This document shows, piece by piece, positions 1 to 10,977 of a stretch of DNA of 64,000 nt. The notes under the pieces were generated by a model. That model was not told where the DNA came from. It saw nothing but the letters and a program-made list of their open reading frames with translations, and did no database searches. The translations under genes and the position numbers were made by a program. Within the stretch, counting starts at the first letter, position 1; each line of letters opens with the position of its first letter. The stretch spans positions 558,001-622,000 of the forward strand of contig MARA01000006.1 in assembly GCA_001792895.1 (NCBI GenBank), in the 5' to 3' direction. The DNA comes from Lentinus brumalis (taxonomy: Eukaryota; Basidiomycota; Agaricomycetes; Polyporales; Polyporaceae).

Positions 1-880
1 TCCCGTTCACAGTACTGACCCCAACCTTACCTGGAATGACCGTGAAGACCGAGGAACACCAGAAGAAGTCGTTGAGGGTGCGGCCAGTCCCACTTGTGTG
101 GGCGCGGCGGGAGCAATGCGTCGGAAACCTAGACGCGCTGCTTCCCGCTCGGCGTTGCGAAGTCGTGTCGCATTCCTTGCGGCGGCGTGCTCGAGATCAG
201 AGGCGACGGCGATTGCGCTAGAAGGCGATTGCACAGGAGGCAGCGGATACAGAGCAGAAGTCGCTCCCGCGGTGTTCCTGGACGTCACAGCCGCGCGACG
301 CGCAGCGGGTTCCCTCTTCTGTCGGCGTCGCGGTTTGGCTGCATGTGTGGACACGGAGGAGGCCGTCTGAGGGTGAGAGTCGGTCGACACGCGTGAGGAT
401 GAGACACCGAGAGACTGCGAAGCCAGCAGCGTGTCGTGAGCTGGAAGGCCGAAAGATTGATGAGGCGAATGGACTGGCACGGAAACGCCGGTCGCCTGCG
501 CGTGCGAAGTGAAGTGCGGTTAGAGATACGGAGTCCAAGTAACCGACTGTACGAAGACTTACCGTCGCTAGAGGGGTAGGATCAGCTAAGTTTAAGGGGC
601 CCGGTGCAATTGCTACGGCAGGGGGTGGAGCAGCTGCCGCAATCGGCATCGGCGGATTGACGAGCGCAGCAACAGAGTCGTCGTCGGAGACATCGCAGGG
701 CTCGTGGTCTTGCTTGCAGCGATCACACGCCACCTCTGGATGTCCCTCACACTACGCGACATCAGCAGAGATTCCACAGCGATACCGACTGTGCAGACGT
801 ACGTTGAGAAGGTACTTGCGGCAGCGTTTGCATGTCTTCCGGCGTGTTTGATCAGTCCGGATGCGCCCGACGCGGGTCAT
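1..880 (-). CDS. Zn2Cys6 binuclear-cluster transcription factor, 3' part cut by window edge
   Basis: Probable DNA-binding regulator of the fungal Gal4 type. The ATG is at 880-878. Removing an intron at 802-752 joins two half-clusters into exact Zn2Cys6 spacing: C17-X2-C20-X6-C27-X7-C35-X2-C38-X6-C45, with basic residues (RRKTCKRCRKY) around the first pair. The intron falls just before the third cysteine, so no single open frame shows the domain. A second intron at 562-496 leads into a Ser/Ala/Pro-rich segment with a basic patch (KPRRRQKREP) and a short charged stretch (ARNATRLRNAEREAARLGF) that could be helical. A splice donor at position 30 implies further exons beyond the window, so any middle-homology region is not visible. 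Target genes cannot be inferred. The cluster call is firm; the overall gene extent is partial. Confidence 0.75.
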
Positions 881-1966
881 GGTAGGCAGGGGACGCTGTA
901 GACAGTGCGTGTCAAGTAATACCGTAAACAACCGTTTCTAGCGACCCCGAGTGAGGTAGACGTACGACGGGTCTCGGCATCGTAGAGATAGGCTCATATA
1001 ATACAGGAAGATTCAACTCTGAAGAATATCAGGTCAGTCGACAAGCAGAGCGCACGTACGTCCGCGCGCTGCGAGATCGTCTAACTCACCGGGATCGGGG
1101 TTACTGTGGTAGAAAAGTTGCAGACGAGACTGTTTGGAGGGGTCCATGGCGGCAGTGCTAACGACCAACGAAAGGCGCGGGGAGTAAAGCTAAGACGCGG
1201 CGACGAAGTGGCGTGCAGGAGACGAATAGTGAGAGAAACAAGTGCGGGAGGGGGGAGAGGAGTGGGTGTATTCTCCAGATACTAATAGCACGCGCGTCGC
1301 CCTGCGCGACCTTTCTCGCGACAGAACCACAATCGAACGTAAGGGATGCCTCGTTGCAACACGAGGCTGAGGCGGCCCCGGATGGCGGGAACTTGCGACG
1401 TCGAGGAGAAGATTGCGTCGTCTATAGGCCCTGAACTTTAAAGAAAGGTCCGGTCCTCGTCATGGTCACGGGCTATTTGGAAACCCCGCTTCTTTGTATA
1501 TGTGCCTGCGTATGCCACGTCCGAACTTCGTGAGGTCGCCGCTGTCAACGCGGGACTCTTCTGAACTATGTCCACAATCCGGGCCTCCGAGATCTTGGTA
1601 AAGTTCAATTATGATCGGCCTAGGCTGCGTGCGTCGACGGATAGCTCCGATAGAAGCCTATGACTCGATGCATCTGATGGTCCGGACAGGCGGGTGCAGT
1701 CGTGCTGCGTGGTCGCTGTAGGGCAAGGCGTACGAGAATGAGTAAATGACGGAGGAGCGTCGTTGTATCTCACAATCTAGGGTGGATCTAGCAGGCAGGC
1801 GCTGCAGATGGCTGTGCTCAGGGAAGTGATTGTCGACGTCACAACGATATACTGTACATGATGTAACTGAACCTAGCTGCGAAGGGAACCAGACTTGGCA
1901 AAGGGAGGCATGAACGAGAAATTGCAGCGCGGACTTATTGCGAGTGACCGCCGACGTATCTTGCAT
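881..1966. other. Intergenic, no gene recognised
   Basis: About 1.1 kb between the start of the Zn2Cys6 gene and the 3' end of the F-box-like gene. Only short open frames with no recognisable protein are present. The part nearest 880 should contain the regulator's promoter, but I see no clear TATA box. Confidence 0.5.
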
Positions 1967-3228
1967 TCAATATTCACGCGCCGTTCTCGCGTGTGTTCTG
2001 TGCAGTCGCTGGGAGATCAACGGAGACTCTAGGTCAGAAAGGTGCTCAGCGATGTGTGGATGACACTGACCGATGCTCCACGGCCACATGCACTCGATGA
2101 TCCACCCCCGATCCGTACATACGATTGGAAGCTTGGGCTGCTCGTCGCCTACGGCCAGACGAAAGGACGTGACCATTGCCCTCCGACAGCCGAAGAAGAG
2201 GCCGTCCCACATCTCCGCACCTCGTCTCCAGGTCTCGCGAGTGAAGGTGAATTGCCGCTTCTCGTACTTCTGGACGGCCTTGTTGTCGCGCTCCGTGATG
2301 CGAGGTTTGAACATTCCTCGGCGAGCGAGCGTAGTATCCGGATACCCGCACACACAAGCGTTCGGGCGCAGAAAATTCATGACAAGCGACGCCCAGAAGC
2401 GATTGATGGCGACCGCTGGATTGTTGCTCGCCACGCGAATCACGTCGACGCGACGGTCTCGAGTGGTGTAGAACTGACGGACCTCCATGATCCCGATAGA
2501 GAAGGAAGGGGTGGTGGGTTCGAGGTGTGGGAGTGCGGCGTCTTCGTGGCGGGTGCCGTCTAACCCAGGACTCGAGCTCGCAGCTTCATCTTCGTCGTCG
2601 ATGCACTCCCACGGGTGACGGTGAGGGGTTAGAGTAAAGTCCAGCCCCCGGGGGTTCGTGATCGCTAGGACGAAGCGGTCAAACATGTCGTCGGGAACGT
2701 ACAGGTCCAGATCTTTCGGGTTCCAAGTCTCGTCTGGGAGGAAGTATCGAAGTGCGACGGAGCCTGATATGACGACACCGTACAACATCAGCAGTTCGTC
2801 GAAGGCAGGGATGTCGTCGACGAACGGCTGCAGGCACAGCTCGTAGCGACTCCGAAGATGAGCGGCGACTACTGCAAAGTACGCGTGACAGGTGGCGCGC
2901 CACTTCGCTAACAATCTGAAGTCGCATCGTTGGATGAGAGCGACGACAACATCGGTGGGAACCCTGGAAAGAGAGTGAGCGGCCGCAAACATGCGTGCGG
3001 TCATGTAGAGGATGAAACATACTGGATCGGTCCTACAAGCTCCTGGACCGTGGTATGTATCTCGATTGTTCGGGTGGGGTCCTCGTTGTCCTGGTGGTCG
3101 CCGAGTTGGACGATCTGACCTGTCTTCGGCACGAGGTCGGGAAGGGTTGTAACAGGAATGGCCGCTGCATCTTCCGAAACCATATTCGCTCGACGCCAGT
3201 CGCTCTCCAAAGCCTTCTCAATACTCAT
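1967..3228 (-). CDS. F-box-like protein with nucleotidyltransferase-like core
   Basis: Unnamed protein type that I believe is common in agaricomycetes. Exon 1 (3228-3023) starts at ATG 3228 and gives about 68 residues; an intron at 3022-2964 joins in phase to exon 2 (2963-1967). Across and after the junction runs an F-box-like segment (QVPTDVVVALIQRCDFRLL, then a W-R-x-x-C-H helix). Next comes a nucleotidyltransferase-like pattern: G-S followed about 17 residues later by D-L-D (ISGSVALRYFLP, then PKDLDLYVP), with a possible third acidic residue in RRVDVIRVA. The C-terminal half has several Cys and Trp and no domain I can name. F-box proteins usually recruit substrates to SCF ubiquitin ligases, while the GS..DxD pattern suggests nucleotidyl transfer; neither activity is proven here. 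An earlier start than 3228 is possible. Confidence 0.65.
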
Positions 3229-5217
3229 CTACGAGATCACGGTCAGCTATAGGCGCAGGTCTCATGTAGAAAATGAGTACGTGCAGGAGTTGCGGTCGCT
3301 GTAGTGTTCGAGTGTTGCGCCCGGTGATTGTTTTGCTCCTTAAGTACGAGCGCGTCCGTCAGCGCAAGTTCGAGGCTGCAGCAAGTTCTTCCACCATACC
3401 CCTGTTAGAGCTTTGGCGTGTGGCGTACACTGTTTGAGGCTCTGAACGATCTTGGGTAACAGCTACGTGAGCAGTCACCGTGAGTCGTGCGGTCGCGACT
3501 TCGCGTGATGGACCTCCGTCGGTCACAGAACTCGACTTACAGATGTACATCCCCGACTAACGAGTTCCAGGAAGATGTCGAGAGAGCCACATGACGGTCT
3601 TATCCGCTCTTGTGGGCTTGGCCTCGAGGCTGTTAGAGGACGTGAGGACGTGGTCGATGTCAGCGTGGAAGCTGTGTCCATCCGAAAATAGTAAGGACAT
3701 TATCCGGACATGTATTGCGGAGCGCTGGAGCTGCGGGCGCCCTTGTGAACATGCTGTGTCGTTCCCAGGCCGATCCAGGGCTCCGTCCCGGACTCCGCGA
3801 TTGCAAGAAGCTCAGGGTTTAATCGGCTACCTCATCGGGGTTCCAAGGTTGCCTCGATTGTTACGCTGCTGGCACACGTGTACTCAAAGTCCCGAGCAAC
3901 GTTCAACTTCCCGACATGTGATGAATCGAGGGTGAGCAGTGTTCTCTTCTCGGCGTGCGGGATATAGGCTCAGGGAGCGAATTTACCCACTTTCAGTATT
4001 GCCGACGGCACGAAGAGATCTCTGCTGTATCCTACCACCAAGTCGCGCCTTTGAACGGAGCGAGGCCTAATAGGGTTAGAGTGGATGAGCAATGTACCGC
4101 AGTCTTCTCCACGACTGGGAGTATTCTTCCCGCAGTTCGGACCAATCTCCCCTCCCGATGGCATCTTGATGCTGTCCAGCCAGGACAATCCGGTTCTCAC
4201 GGGAGCACACTCGTCCCGAACGGGCGCGATCAGTGCTTTCCGCTAAGTCGGCGACATCTGCACTCCCGTTCTTGGGTCGGACGTGGCAAGCACTTCCCAT
4301 CCATGCCTCTCCGACCTTGGATATGTAGACCATCAAGACATCGAGGACGAGACGGAGTAGCTCCAAGCCATGCCCTCGCTCATTCGATCTCGGCGACTGC
4401 CCCACATTTCAGCTCACTCTTGAGCGATTTGAGAACTCTGCGACATACATTACCTCGGTATTAGAGATTGGATAGTACTTACTCATTCGTTCTCGCCGCT
4501 TGGTAAGCGCCGTTTCTACGTCTTCTGCTGACGCGGTGCATCCCTTAGAAATCCTCCTAGTCTTCTGACACCCATGCCCTGCCGTGCAGATCTTCGCCCT
4601 GTCTTCGATTAGTGAAGAAGAGTTCGGTCGCTCTCCTCCTGTTCTCCTGTACTGGGTGTAGTGCACTTGTACGCCTGCTTTCCTGTCTCTGCGTCGAGAC
4701 ATTGCACTGACGCATGTTGCATCTTACTGTCCTCTGTAGCCTCTACACGGTCGTACGCTGTGCTCTCCGATCAAATCTTGTACAGACACATCACCATCCC
4801 GCCGCTCTGGGTCTTCGATCGTTCAGGATTCGCGTCACACGCCCTCAGGGGGGGGGGGTGGCTGTTCGAGCCCCGTACTAACAAACAGACTGTCAGTGGG
4901 AGTGTATGGCGACCGTGAGCAGATGTAGCGATCTCTCTCATGTCACTCCATCGCGCGTGACTTACTACCCATACCTTTACAGTACGTGGATCGCACGACA
5001 AGCCCAGCTACGGCTGGGCTCGCGATCACATGCGTTTGCTATCGCTCTTCACGTACAATGTATACGGAGCAAGAGGCGGGCCGCAATACCGAGTTTCTGT
5101 TGTCTGCTCTAGGCGACCCCCCCCCGCAGAAGTAAACGTCAAGAACCGACGACCATAAAGCTAAGACAGACGACACCGTGTGGGAGAAATCACGCTACGC
5201 AATTCTTGTACGCGACA
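3229..5217. other. Intergenic, no gene recognised; contains a G11 run
   Basis: Nearly 2 kb with several open frames of 60-170 codons on both strands (for example around 3591-3935 and 3955-4464). None shows a family motif or an internally consistent splice structure. It includes an 11-base G run at 4848-4858, a 9-base C run at 5117-5125 and the hairpin listed separately. Confidence 0.45.
4989..5027. repeat. Strong imperfect hairpin
   Basis: An 8-bp perfect stem (AGCCCAGC / GCTGGGCT, 5001-5008 and 5013-5020) closes a TACG loop. An outer 6-bp stem GATCGC / GCGATC (4989-4994 and 5022-5027) is separated from the inner one by an asymmetric internal loop. It lies about 200 bp upstream of the kinase start. 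No function is assigned; a structured RNA or the subterminal hairpin of a transposon are possibilities. Confidence 0.5.
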
Positions 5218-6627
5218 ATGAGTCTCCAGAACTGTCCGTGACCTGTCCTGCCTTTCGAACGTCCTCCTCGTACTGACTACCGGTAGACACCGACCTCCGG
5301 ATAGCGGGTGAAGGGCGCACGTCGACGGTCTACATTGCGCACGATGCTCGCTATGCTTGCACGGTCGCGTTGAAGGTCTTTGCGCTCGGAATCGATAACA
5401 TCGACATCGTCACTACGGAGATAGCGGTTCTCAGAGCCATTCACTCTTCAAGCGATGATCGGCGGCGGTGGGTGTCTCTTCTTGCCCGCATCGTAGCAAT
5501 CTGCTGACGACTGTTTCAAGGCTCTTCCAGACGGTCTTGGAATCCTACGCTACTCACTCGGAAGCTTACATCTGCCTGCCTTTGCTCGAGGCGACTCTTG
5601 CTGAAGCGTTGCAATTTCCAGGCATCAGTCCCCTACATCGGGCTGACATCGGCGAAATCTTCGGTCAGGTGGCGACGGGAATACAATGTATGCAAGGCCT
5701 TGGTCGTTGTTGTTATCATCGCTGACTATCTTCTAGATCTGCACGATATGTCAATTGTCCACACTGACGTCAAGAGCACGAACGTCATGTTCAAATCGTC
5801 TGCCACCAGAGCGCCCCTTCGAAATCCTCGAACAAACCAACGACGAGTAGGACAACGTTCTCTGCCAGCATTGACGACGGCTCATTACATCTTAGAGCGA
5901 GCTTGTCTTCCTCGAGCTCTACATCATAGACCTCGGCGATTGTGTTTCTGCTGCGGAACCCGGATACGCCATGATCGGGACGGAGTTCTGTCGTCCCCCA
6001 GAGGTCACGCTAGGTTCAATTTTCTTTCTTTAGACTCGCCGTTTGAATTCGCTAACAGATCTCTAAGGGCTGAGCTGGAATGTCTCTGTTGACTCGTTTA
6101 CGTTGGGATGTTTGCTCGCGGAGCTGTGTTCAGGACGTCCGCTTTTTGCTCAGACCAATCGCCCTGTAGAACGTCTCTTTCTACTGGAGCAAGTCATTGG
6201 ACATATTCCTCTCTGGATGACGCTAAAAAGCCGTCTTCCCCAGCGTGTTGCCCGTGACGCCGTGACGGGAGCCATCGTGATGTCGAGGAGGTCGGCGACA
6301 GAAGCGTGCCGTCTACGGACTTTAGAACGCTGGCCTAGGTTGGAGGTGCGTTTGTTATTTTCAGTTTTCCTGCTCTTGCTCTGACGCCCTCTTATCCTTG
6401 CCCAGGAACAGGTTCGAGACGACGTATACCTTCGAGTTTGTCGATCTCTATTGCACATCGACCCCCACGTTCGGGCTCTACCCTCAGACTGTCTCGTATC
6501 ACTCGCGACATCGTGCTTGGCCATCGGTCCGAACGAGCATGATACTACACCGGCTTTCTCCGCCGCTGACCTAGTCTCGCGGCGGAAGATTGACGTCGTG
6601 AGTACCGACACTTTCCGGGTAGCATGA
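5218..6627 (+). CDS. SRPK-type serine/threonine protein kinase
   Basis: Protein kinase of the SR-protein-kinase/LAMMER type, assembled from seven exons. Introns at 5468-5520, 5688-5736, 5847-5895, 6014-6067 and 6346-6405 all join in phase. Visible elements in order: glycine loop GEGRTSTVY, lysine in VALKVF, catalytic loop HTDVKSTNVMF (HTD instead of HRD, as in SRPKs; the Asn is kept), metal-binding DLG in place of DFG, the activation end GTEFCRPPEV, the helix-F region VDSFTLGCLLAEL, and a C-terminal lobe with LLHIDPHVRALP. The family phosphorylates Arg/Ser-rich splicing factors, but agaricomycetes carry many divergent copies of unknown role. The start is tentative: ATG 5218 needs a weak donor (GTCCGT at 5234) and an acceptor at 5287. 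It lacks the long spacer typical of SRPKs. Confidence 0.75.
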
Positions 6628-8893
6628 GATCGCCAGCGAAAGATTGCAGTCTGACAAGTGGGTATTAACCTGTTTGCCCCGTAGCGATGTATATGTGGCG
6701 CCATGCGCGTGACGGTGCTTGTATGCACACTTCTCATTACTTCCGCTGCCCGCGGTCACAACCTTCCGACCATTCGGGGTTCGGTCCTAGTCGGCGCGGA
6801 GTTGCTGCTCCAGGTGATGTTGCTGCTATTACTTTCCTTCCGGCGACGTGACTGCGAGTGAGACTCGCATCGTGTACTGGCTGTTTCCCGACGCTGTTCG
6901 GGCCGGAAGATCTGACTGCGGAGGAGGCTACGCGAGACTCCTCTTGTCTCCTCGGCTTGTGGTCAGCTGCGTGTTACCTCAACTCGTCCGTGTGTTGTAT
7001 GCAGACATCAACTGGCTTTTCGTCTGCTGGCTTGGCTTGCTGCTATGCCTCAGGACACTCGGAGCTACTTGTCAGTGTTACGGTGAGGTTCGTTTGCGCC
7101 GTTCTCATATCTTGGCAGCGTCGGATCGTGGCCGCGAGCGCCGCCGCGCGCGCCATGCGAGCTAGTCTGATGATGCGCCGCCCCAAAAACTAGAAGCTCG
7201 CGTGTTTGTGCCGCATGAGGAAGGCGAGACCCGTATCCACGTGCCCGTCGCCGTGCGGCTGTACAGCTTCGTTCGTTCGCGCCCGGTAAACCACTTCCGT
7301 CGGGGAGCACCACGTCAGTTGGTACGATATGCGGTCGAACCGGTGTCCGTTCAACTGCGGTGTACTGTGCGAAGACAACGACGTCTCATTATACACGCCT
7401 CGCCCTTTCGCCATAACGCGGGGCCTCGGCCGGGTATATGTTGTGATGGAATGCGATAAGCGACTCCCGGCTGTAGTAGTTGCCAAGAGATCCGAACAAT
7501 TTCCGGGGCGCGGGCAAGGATTCTTAAGGCTTTCGTTGGCCGTATGGTATGGGATCGTCCTCCTTCCTGCTCTTGCTACTGCTTCGGTCGGTCGAGTCTG
7601 CTTTGCACGAAGACTCTTGTGCCCGTTCGCTCGGTATGTTCGCCTATCTGACGTTCAGCGCTGCTTGCGAGGGCGAGTTTCGGTCGTCTTGTGTCGGTCA
7701 CACGACTCACGTTCGGCCCGTCTGCTCTACGTTGGCCTCTCTTCGTCCGCTTTGTCTTATGCGGGACTTTATTTTCGCAGCCCCGCATGTCGACAACACG
7801 CGTCATCTAGCTCTATGCTAACCTCTTCTTGTCGCAGGATCCAAGCATGGCTTGCAGAATCTCTTCAATCCTCTCACGTGTTTCACCGAGGCGGCTTCGT
7901 CTATGCCCAAACAATCCTTGCGTCCGCCACAGTTCAATCTACACACAAATCGTATTTGTAAGATCTCCATCCTGGGTCCTTGCCTGTAACAGGTTTCAAC
8001 GGCTCTAACTATAAGACAGAAACACACCAACAACCTGCCAAGGAAAGGCAGCCTGTCGGGGTGTACGTTGGACGTCTGCAAGCGTCTTGCCACTGTAACC
8101 GTGGAAAGGTTCGTCTGACTTGTGCTCAATATTCGAATCACCGCCACCTAAGGTGATGGGTCACATGCAGGCGGGGATTGTACTATTGTTCAGTTCCGCT
8201 CGGCACGAACCGGAACTTTACAGGAACCAAGACTGTGTCACCGTCGGGACCCCACGTTCGGTGGACCAGGCAGCGACCTAGACTCACGAGGTTCTTGAAC
8301 GTTCGAGAATCGTACTATCGCGACCGGACTCACAGGTTTTGTCTAGTCTCTACCAAGTTTTAAGTCACGGTTGCTAACTGACGGCCCGGAATCAGATTTT
8401 ACCGCTACATGATTCTGTGTCGCACGCAGCAGAGACTGGGGTTGTGTGACAGCTCCGACTATTTCTTTGCTACGTTTAGCAATGATCTAAATTTACAAAG
8501 GAGTCTCGAACGTTCGAGAGTGGCCGGGAGGTGCGGAGCTAATTCGTATACGTCGATCTGCTGACGTGACCTTACGTTGCAGGCCATGATAGCTGTCTCA
8601 CAGTATGAACGCCAGGGAAAATCGAAGTTACAATTCGTTCTATCGAAACTTCTGGTGCTTTCTACATTGCCAGTATGTCACCCGAGACGTAACTAATACG
8701 TATGCTTCGCACGTTCTCACTGTGACCCCTTTATTTTCCAGGCTTGGCGGAGGGCAAACGGCAGTGAATTTGAATGCTCCAAGACAGAGTGTGCACATCA
8801 GAAAATAACATGAGTCCTAACATCGACTACGTATCTGGACAGAAGGGATTGTGGACGTAGCAACATAAGATGAGACGGTAGTACAAGCAACTC
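6628..8893. other. Intergenic, no gene recognised
   Basis: 2.3 kb without a convincing gene. A short frame starting at 6702 begins like a signal peptide (hydrophobic after MRVTVL) but ends after about 50 codons. A 210-codon frame at 7329-7961 has no coding-like composition or motif. The heat-shock-element-like site at 8292-8309 and a related 16-bp palindrome at 8504-8519 lie here. Confidence 0.4.
8292..8309. promoter_or_regulatory. Heat-shock-element-like site (four alternating units)
   Basis: The 18 bases read TTC-TT-GAA-CG-TTC-GA-GAA, a perfect run of four alternating nTTCn/nGAAn units, the binding pattern of fungal Hsf1 trimers. At 8504-8519 a perfect 16-bp palindrome (TCTCGAACGTTCGAGA) matches the core with one difference. 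No gene start was found close downstream on either strand, so a regulatory role is inference. Confidence 0.4.
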
Positions 8894-9719
8894 TCAACGA
8901 ATGCGAGCAAAATATCCACGTATGTCTTTCTTGTCCGCCTTCTTTACATCGACAAAGTCAAACGGTGAGTCCTCCGCTAGCTTCAACACAAGCACTGGAC
9001 CGTACCAGGGCACCGCGTCCGCATCCCCTGCGGTCAACTCTGCGATGCAGCGATTTACCTTCTGGCCCCACAGGTACTCATTCAACGGATACATGAGGAG
9101 CAGCGGGGAGGCCCGCGGCAGCAGGTCGTCACCGAAACCAACGAAGGTTGTTGACACTGGGCTTGGGATGTAGTCAGCGACGACAGCTGCCCTACCCGAC
9201 ATCCCGCTCCCATCGACGTTGTTGATGTGTGCCAGAGGAATCGTAACTCGCGCCAGTGTTCCTACACGTAGCAGTTGTGTTAGCTCACGTCACAGCATTA
9301 ACACATCCACAGGAACACATACCTCGAGAGGGATTTGCATACATACCAATGACTGCCCGTTCGTTGTCGATAGTGTCAGGAGTGTATGAAGAGGTGGGGG
9401 AATAAATCCAGGGATTGGTATCGAGGGTCTCGTCACTGCCCGGTCTAAGTGACGGAGCGGGCATGCCCCGGCGATTGCAACGGCGTGCTCTGCGCTAATA
9501 ATCTGGGAACGATCGCAGCGAGTAGAGTGATCGCTCCAGCCCTGTTCAGCTTGTTGAGAAACATACAGCCACGGTATCCGGGACGGCCAGACTTACTTGC
9601 AGAATGTGCTGTGGGCTGCAGTACGCGTCTCTAGTCCCGCACGACGAGCACACGTAGTAGGTCCCCTTCTGGCATATCAGGCAAGGAGCAATTTGCTCTG
9701 TCTGGCGCAGGGCCGTCAT
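8894..9719 (-). CDS. MYND-like zinc-finger protein
   Basis: Small agaricomycete-type protein with a MYND/TRASH-like zinc finger near the N-terminus. Exon 1 (ATG at 9719) encodes C-x2-C-x7-C-x2-C-x4-YC-x3-H (CLICQKGTYYVCSSCGTRD, then YCSPQH), and its donor is at 9596. The following stretch can be read as GWSDHSTRC, completing the finger in the usual W..H...C form. The last two exons join at a phase-1 intron beginning after the Ile-Gly codon (about 9345) and ending near 9263. They encode a region rich in hydrophobic and aromatic residues ending ...KKDIRGYFARIR. The middle splice pattern (about 9440-9595) is unresolved, so an indel or an extra intron is possible there. MYND fingers mediate protein contacts; no catalytic domain is visible. 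Confidence 0.55.
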
Positions 9720-10530
9720 CGGGTGGGGGGGGGATGAGCTGGACGGGGATGGGTGGAAGCAGGTCCAGTGACGATCTGGGCAAGTGGGGAAATGATCATG
9801 GTCGGACTCGAATAGTTGGGCGAAAGGGAAATCGCTGGGTCGTGGAGTCTGCGCGAGCACGTATTTATACTCCGAAAATACTGTGTTCACGTGTTTACCT
9901 CGGGGCCCATCTCGCGTGTCTACAACCCAACGCTAGTCCGCCTACGGCAGTACGGAGAACAGACGAGGAGCTGACTTGTAGTCACCATTTGCCTGTCAAA
10001 TCCATCCGGGACGTACGCTGACTATGTCCAGCAGAAAGTAGCACTCCACGTCCCTATCCTCCTTCTTACATAATCTCGACTATCCCCAACGCCCGGTCGT
10101 TGCTATCAGGATGGACGTGTCGTGAGCGGAGCATTAGAAAAAAACAACGCGATAACACTCCCGTGCGGGGATTCGACCTAGCAGCCGCGCGTAGCGCCAC
10201 TCCATTCACACGCGCTGACCGTTACACCACTGCGGCTACAGTTCCTTGGGTACCGTCGGTTATTGTATGTACTCAAAACACCCAGTACGTACCGACAGTC
10301 TAACCTCAAGAGCGCCGTCGCTCATGGTGACCTCGGATCGCCGCTTGCTCGCTTCGCCTTCGTTCTTACCTTCTACTGCCCGACTTCAATCATGAAAGTA
10401 CGTGGACTGTGCACGGTGTAACTACTTTTTTCGCCGCGACTAGCAGCATCCGTCTTCAGAACATGCATGTGCGCGATACATAATTGTACAGTGAGGCGTG
10501 TTGGTTCTCCTTGCTCCTCGCTCATTTCCT
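9720..10530. other. Intergenic, holds a tRNA-like element
   Basis: No protein gene recognised. It starts with a G9 run at 9725-9733 and contains the tRNA-like Pol III element at about 10138-10240. Confidence 0.4.
10138..10240 (-). other. tRNA-like Pol III element (tRNA pseudogene or SINE head)
   Basis: Read on the minus strand, TGGTGTAACGG (10229-10219) fits the tRNA A box and can form a four-pair D stem. GGTCGAATCC about 60 bases on resembles a B box missing one T. A run of seven T (10144-10138) follows as a Pol III terminator. I could not build a proper acceptor or anticodon stem, so a functional tRNA is unlikely; a decayed tRNA or a tRNA-derived SINE fits better. Confidence 0.35.
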
Positions 10531-10977
10531 CTAACGTCTCCCTAGGACGTCGTTCAGAAGCCCCATCAGTTGATCCTGGAGCTCCATCGAGAACAGCAGC
10601 CATGGCTCTATATCGGTCGGACCGCCTCCGAGGACGTCGTTCATGTAGTCCACGAAGACCGACGGTCGCAGCAACTCTCCTGTCCTCTCCATCCATACGG
10701 AGATTCTGAAGAACAACTGCCAGACAAGTCAGGAAGGAGACTGAAGAGCGTCTTATGCACGACTTACACGCTCTCCAGCTACAACAACCACTAGATATTG
10801 TTCCATCGCGTCGATCCTCGACGTGTGCCCCGTGCGCAGATGTTCCGGTGGGCTTATAGGTTCCAACGGCGGTGGTCCGTCGTCGTCTGGCGTACTCCCG
10901 CCAGAGATCGCGCCCGTCGTACTTTCAAAGTGGGTGAGTAGGTTGTAACGTCGTCTGACTGCGTGCGTGTTGGCCAT
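10531..10977 (-). CDS. Small hypothetical protein
   Basis: Two exons (10977-10768 and 10716-10531) join in phase over a 51-bp intron with a good donor (GTAAGT at 10767) and acceptor. They give about 131 residues with no family I recognise. The N-terminal half is Pro/Asp-rich (STPDDDGPPPLEPISPPEH). The C-terminal half looks folded, with hydrophobic and acidic helical stretches (PSVFVDYMNDVLGGG, FSMELQDQLMGLLNDVLG). There is no signal peptide or membrane segment. Starts further upstream (to 11091) remain open in the same frame. It could also be the tail of a longer gene whose first exons I missed. Confidence 0.45.

Noticed and set aside
7329..7961. 210-codon plus-strand frame
   Set aside because: No domain, odd composition, no splice partner or homologue recognised.
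10149..10240. Functional tRNA gene
   Set aside because: Acceptor stem does not pair and no anticodon arm forms; listed only as tRNA-like.
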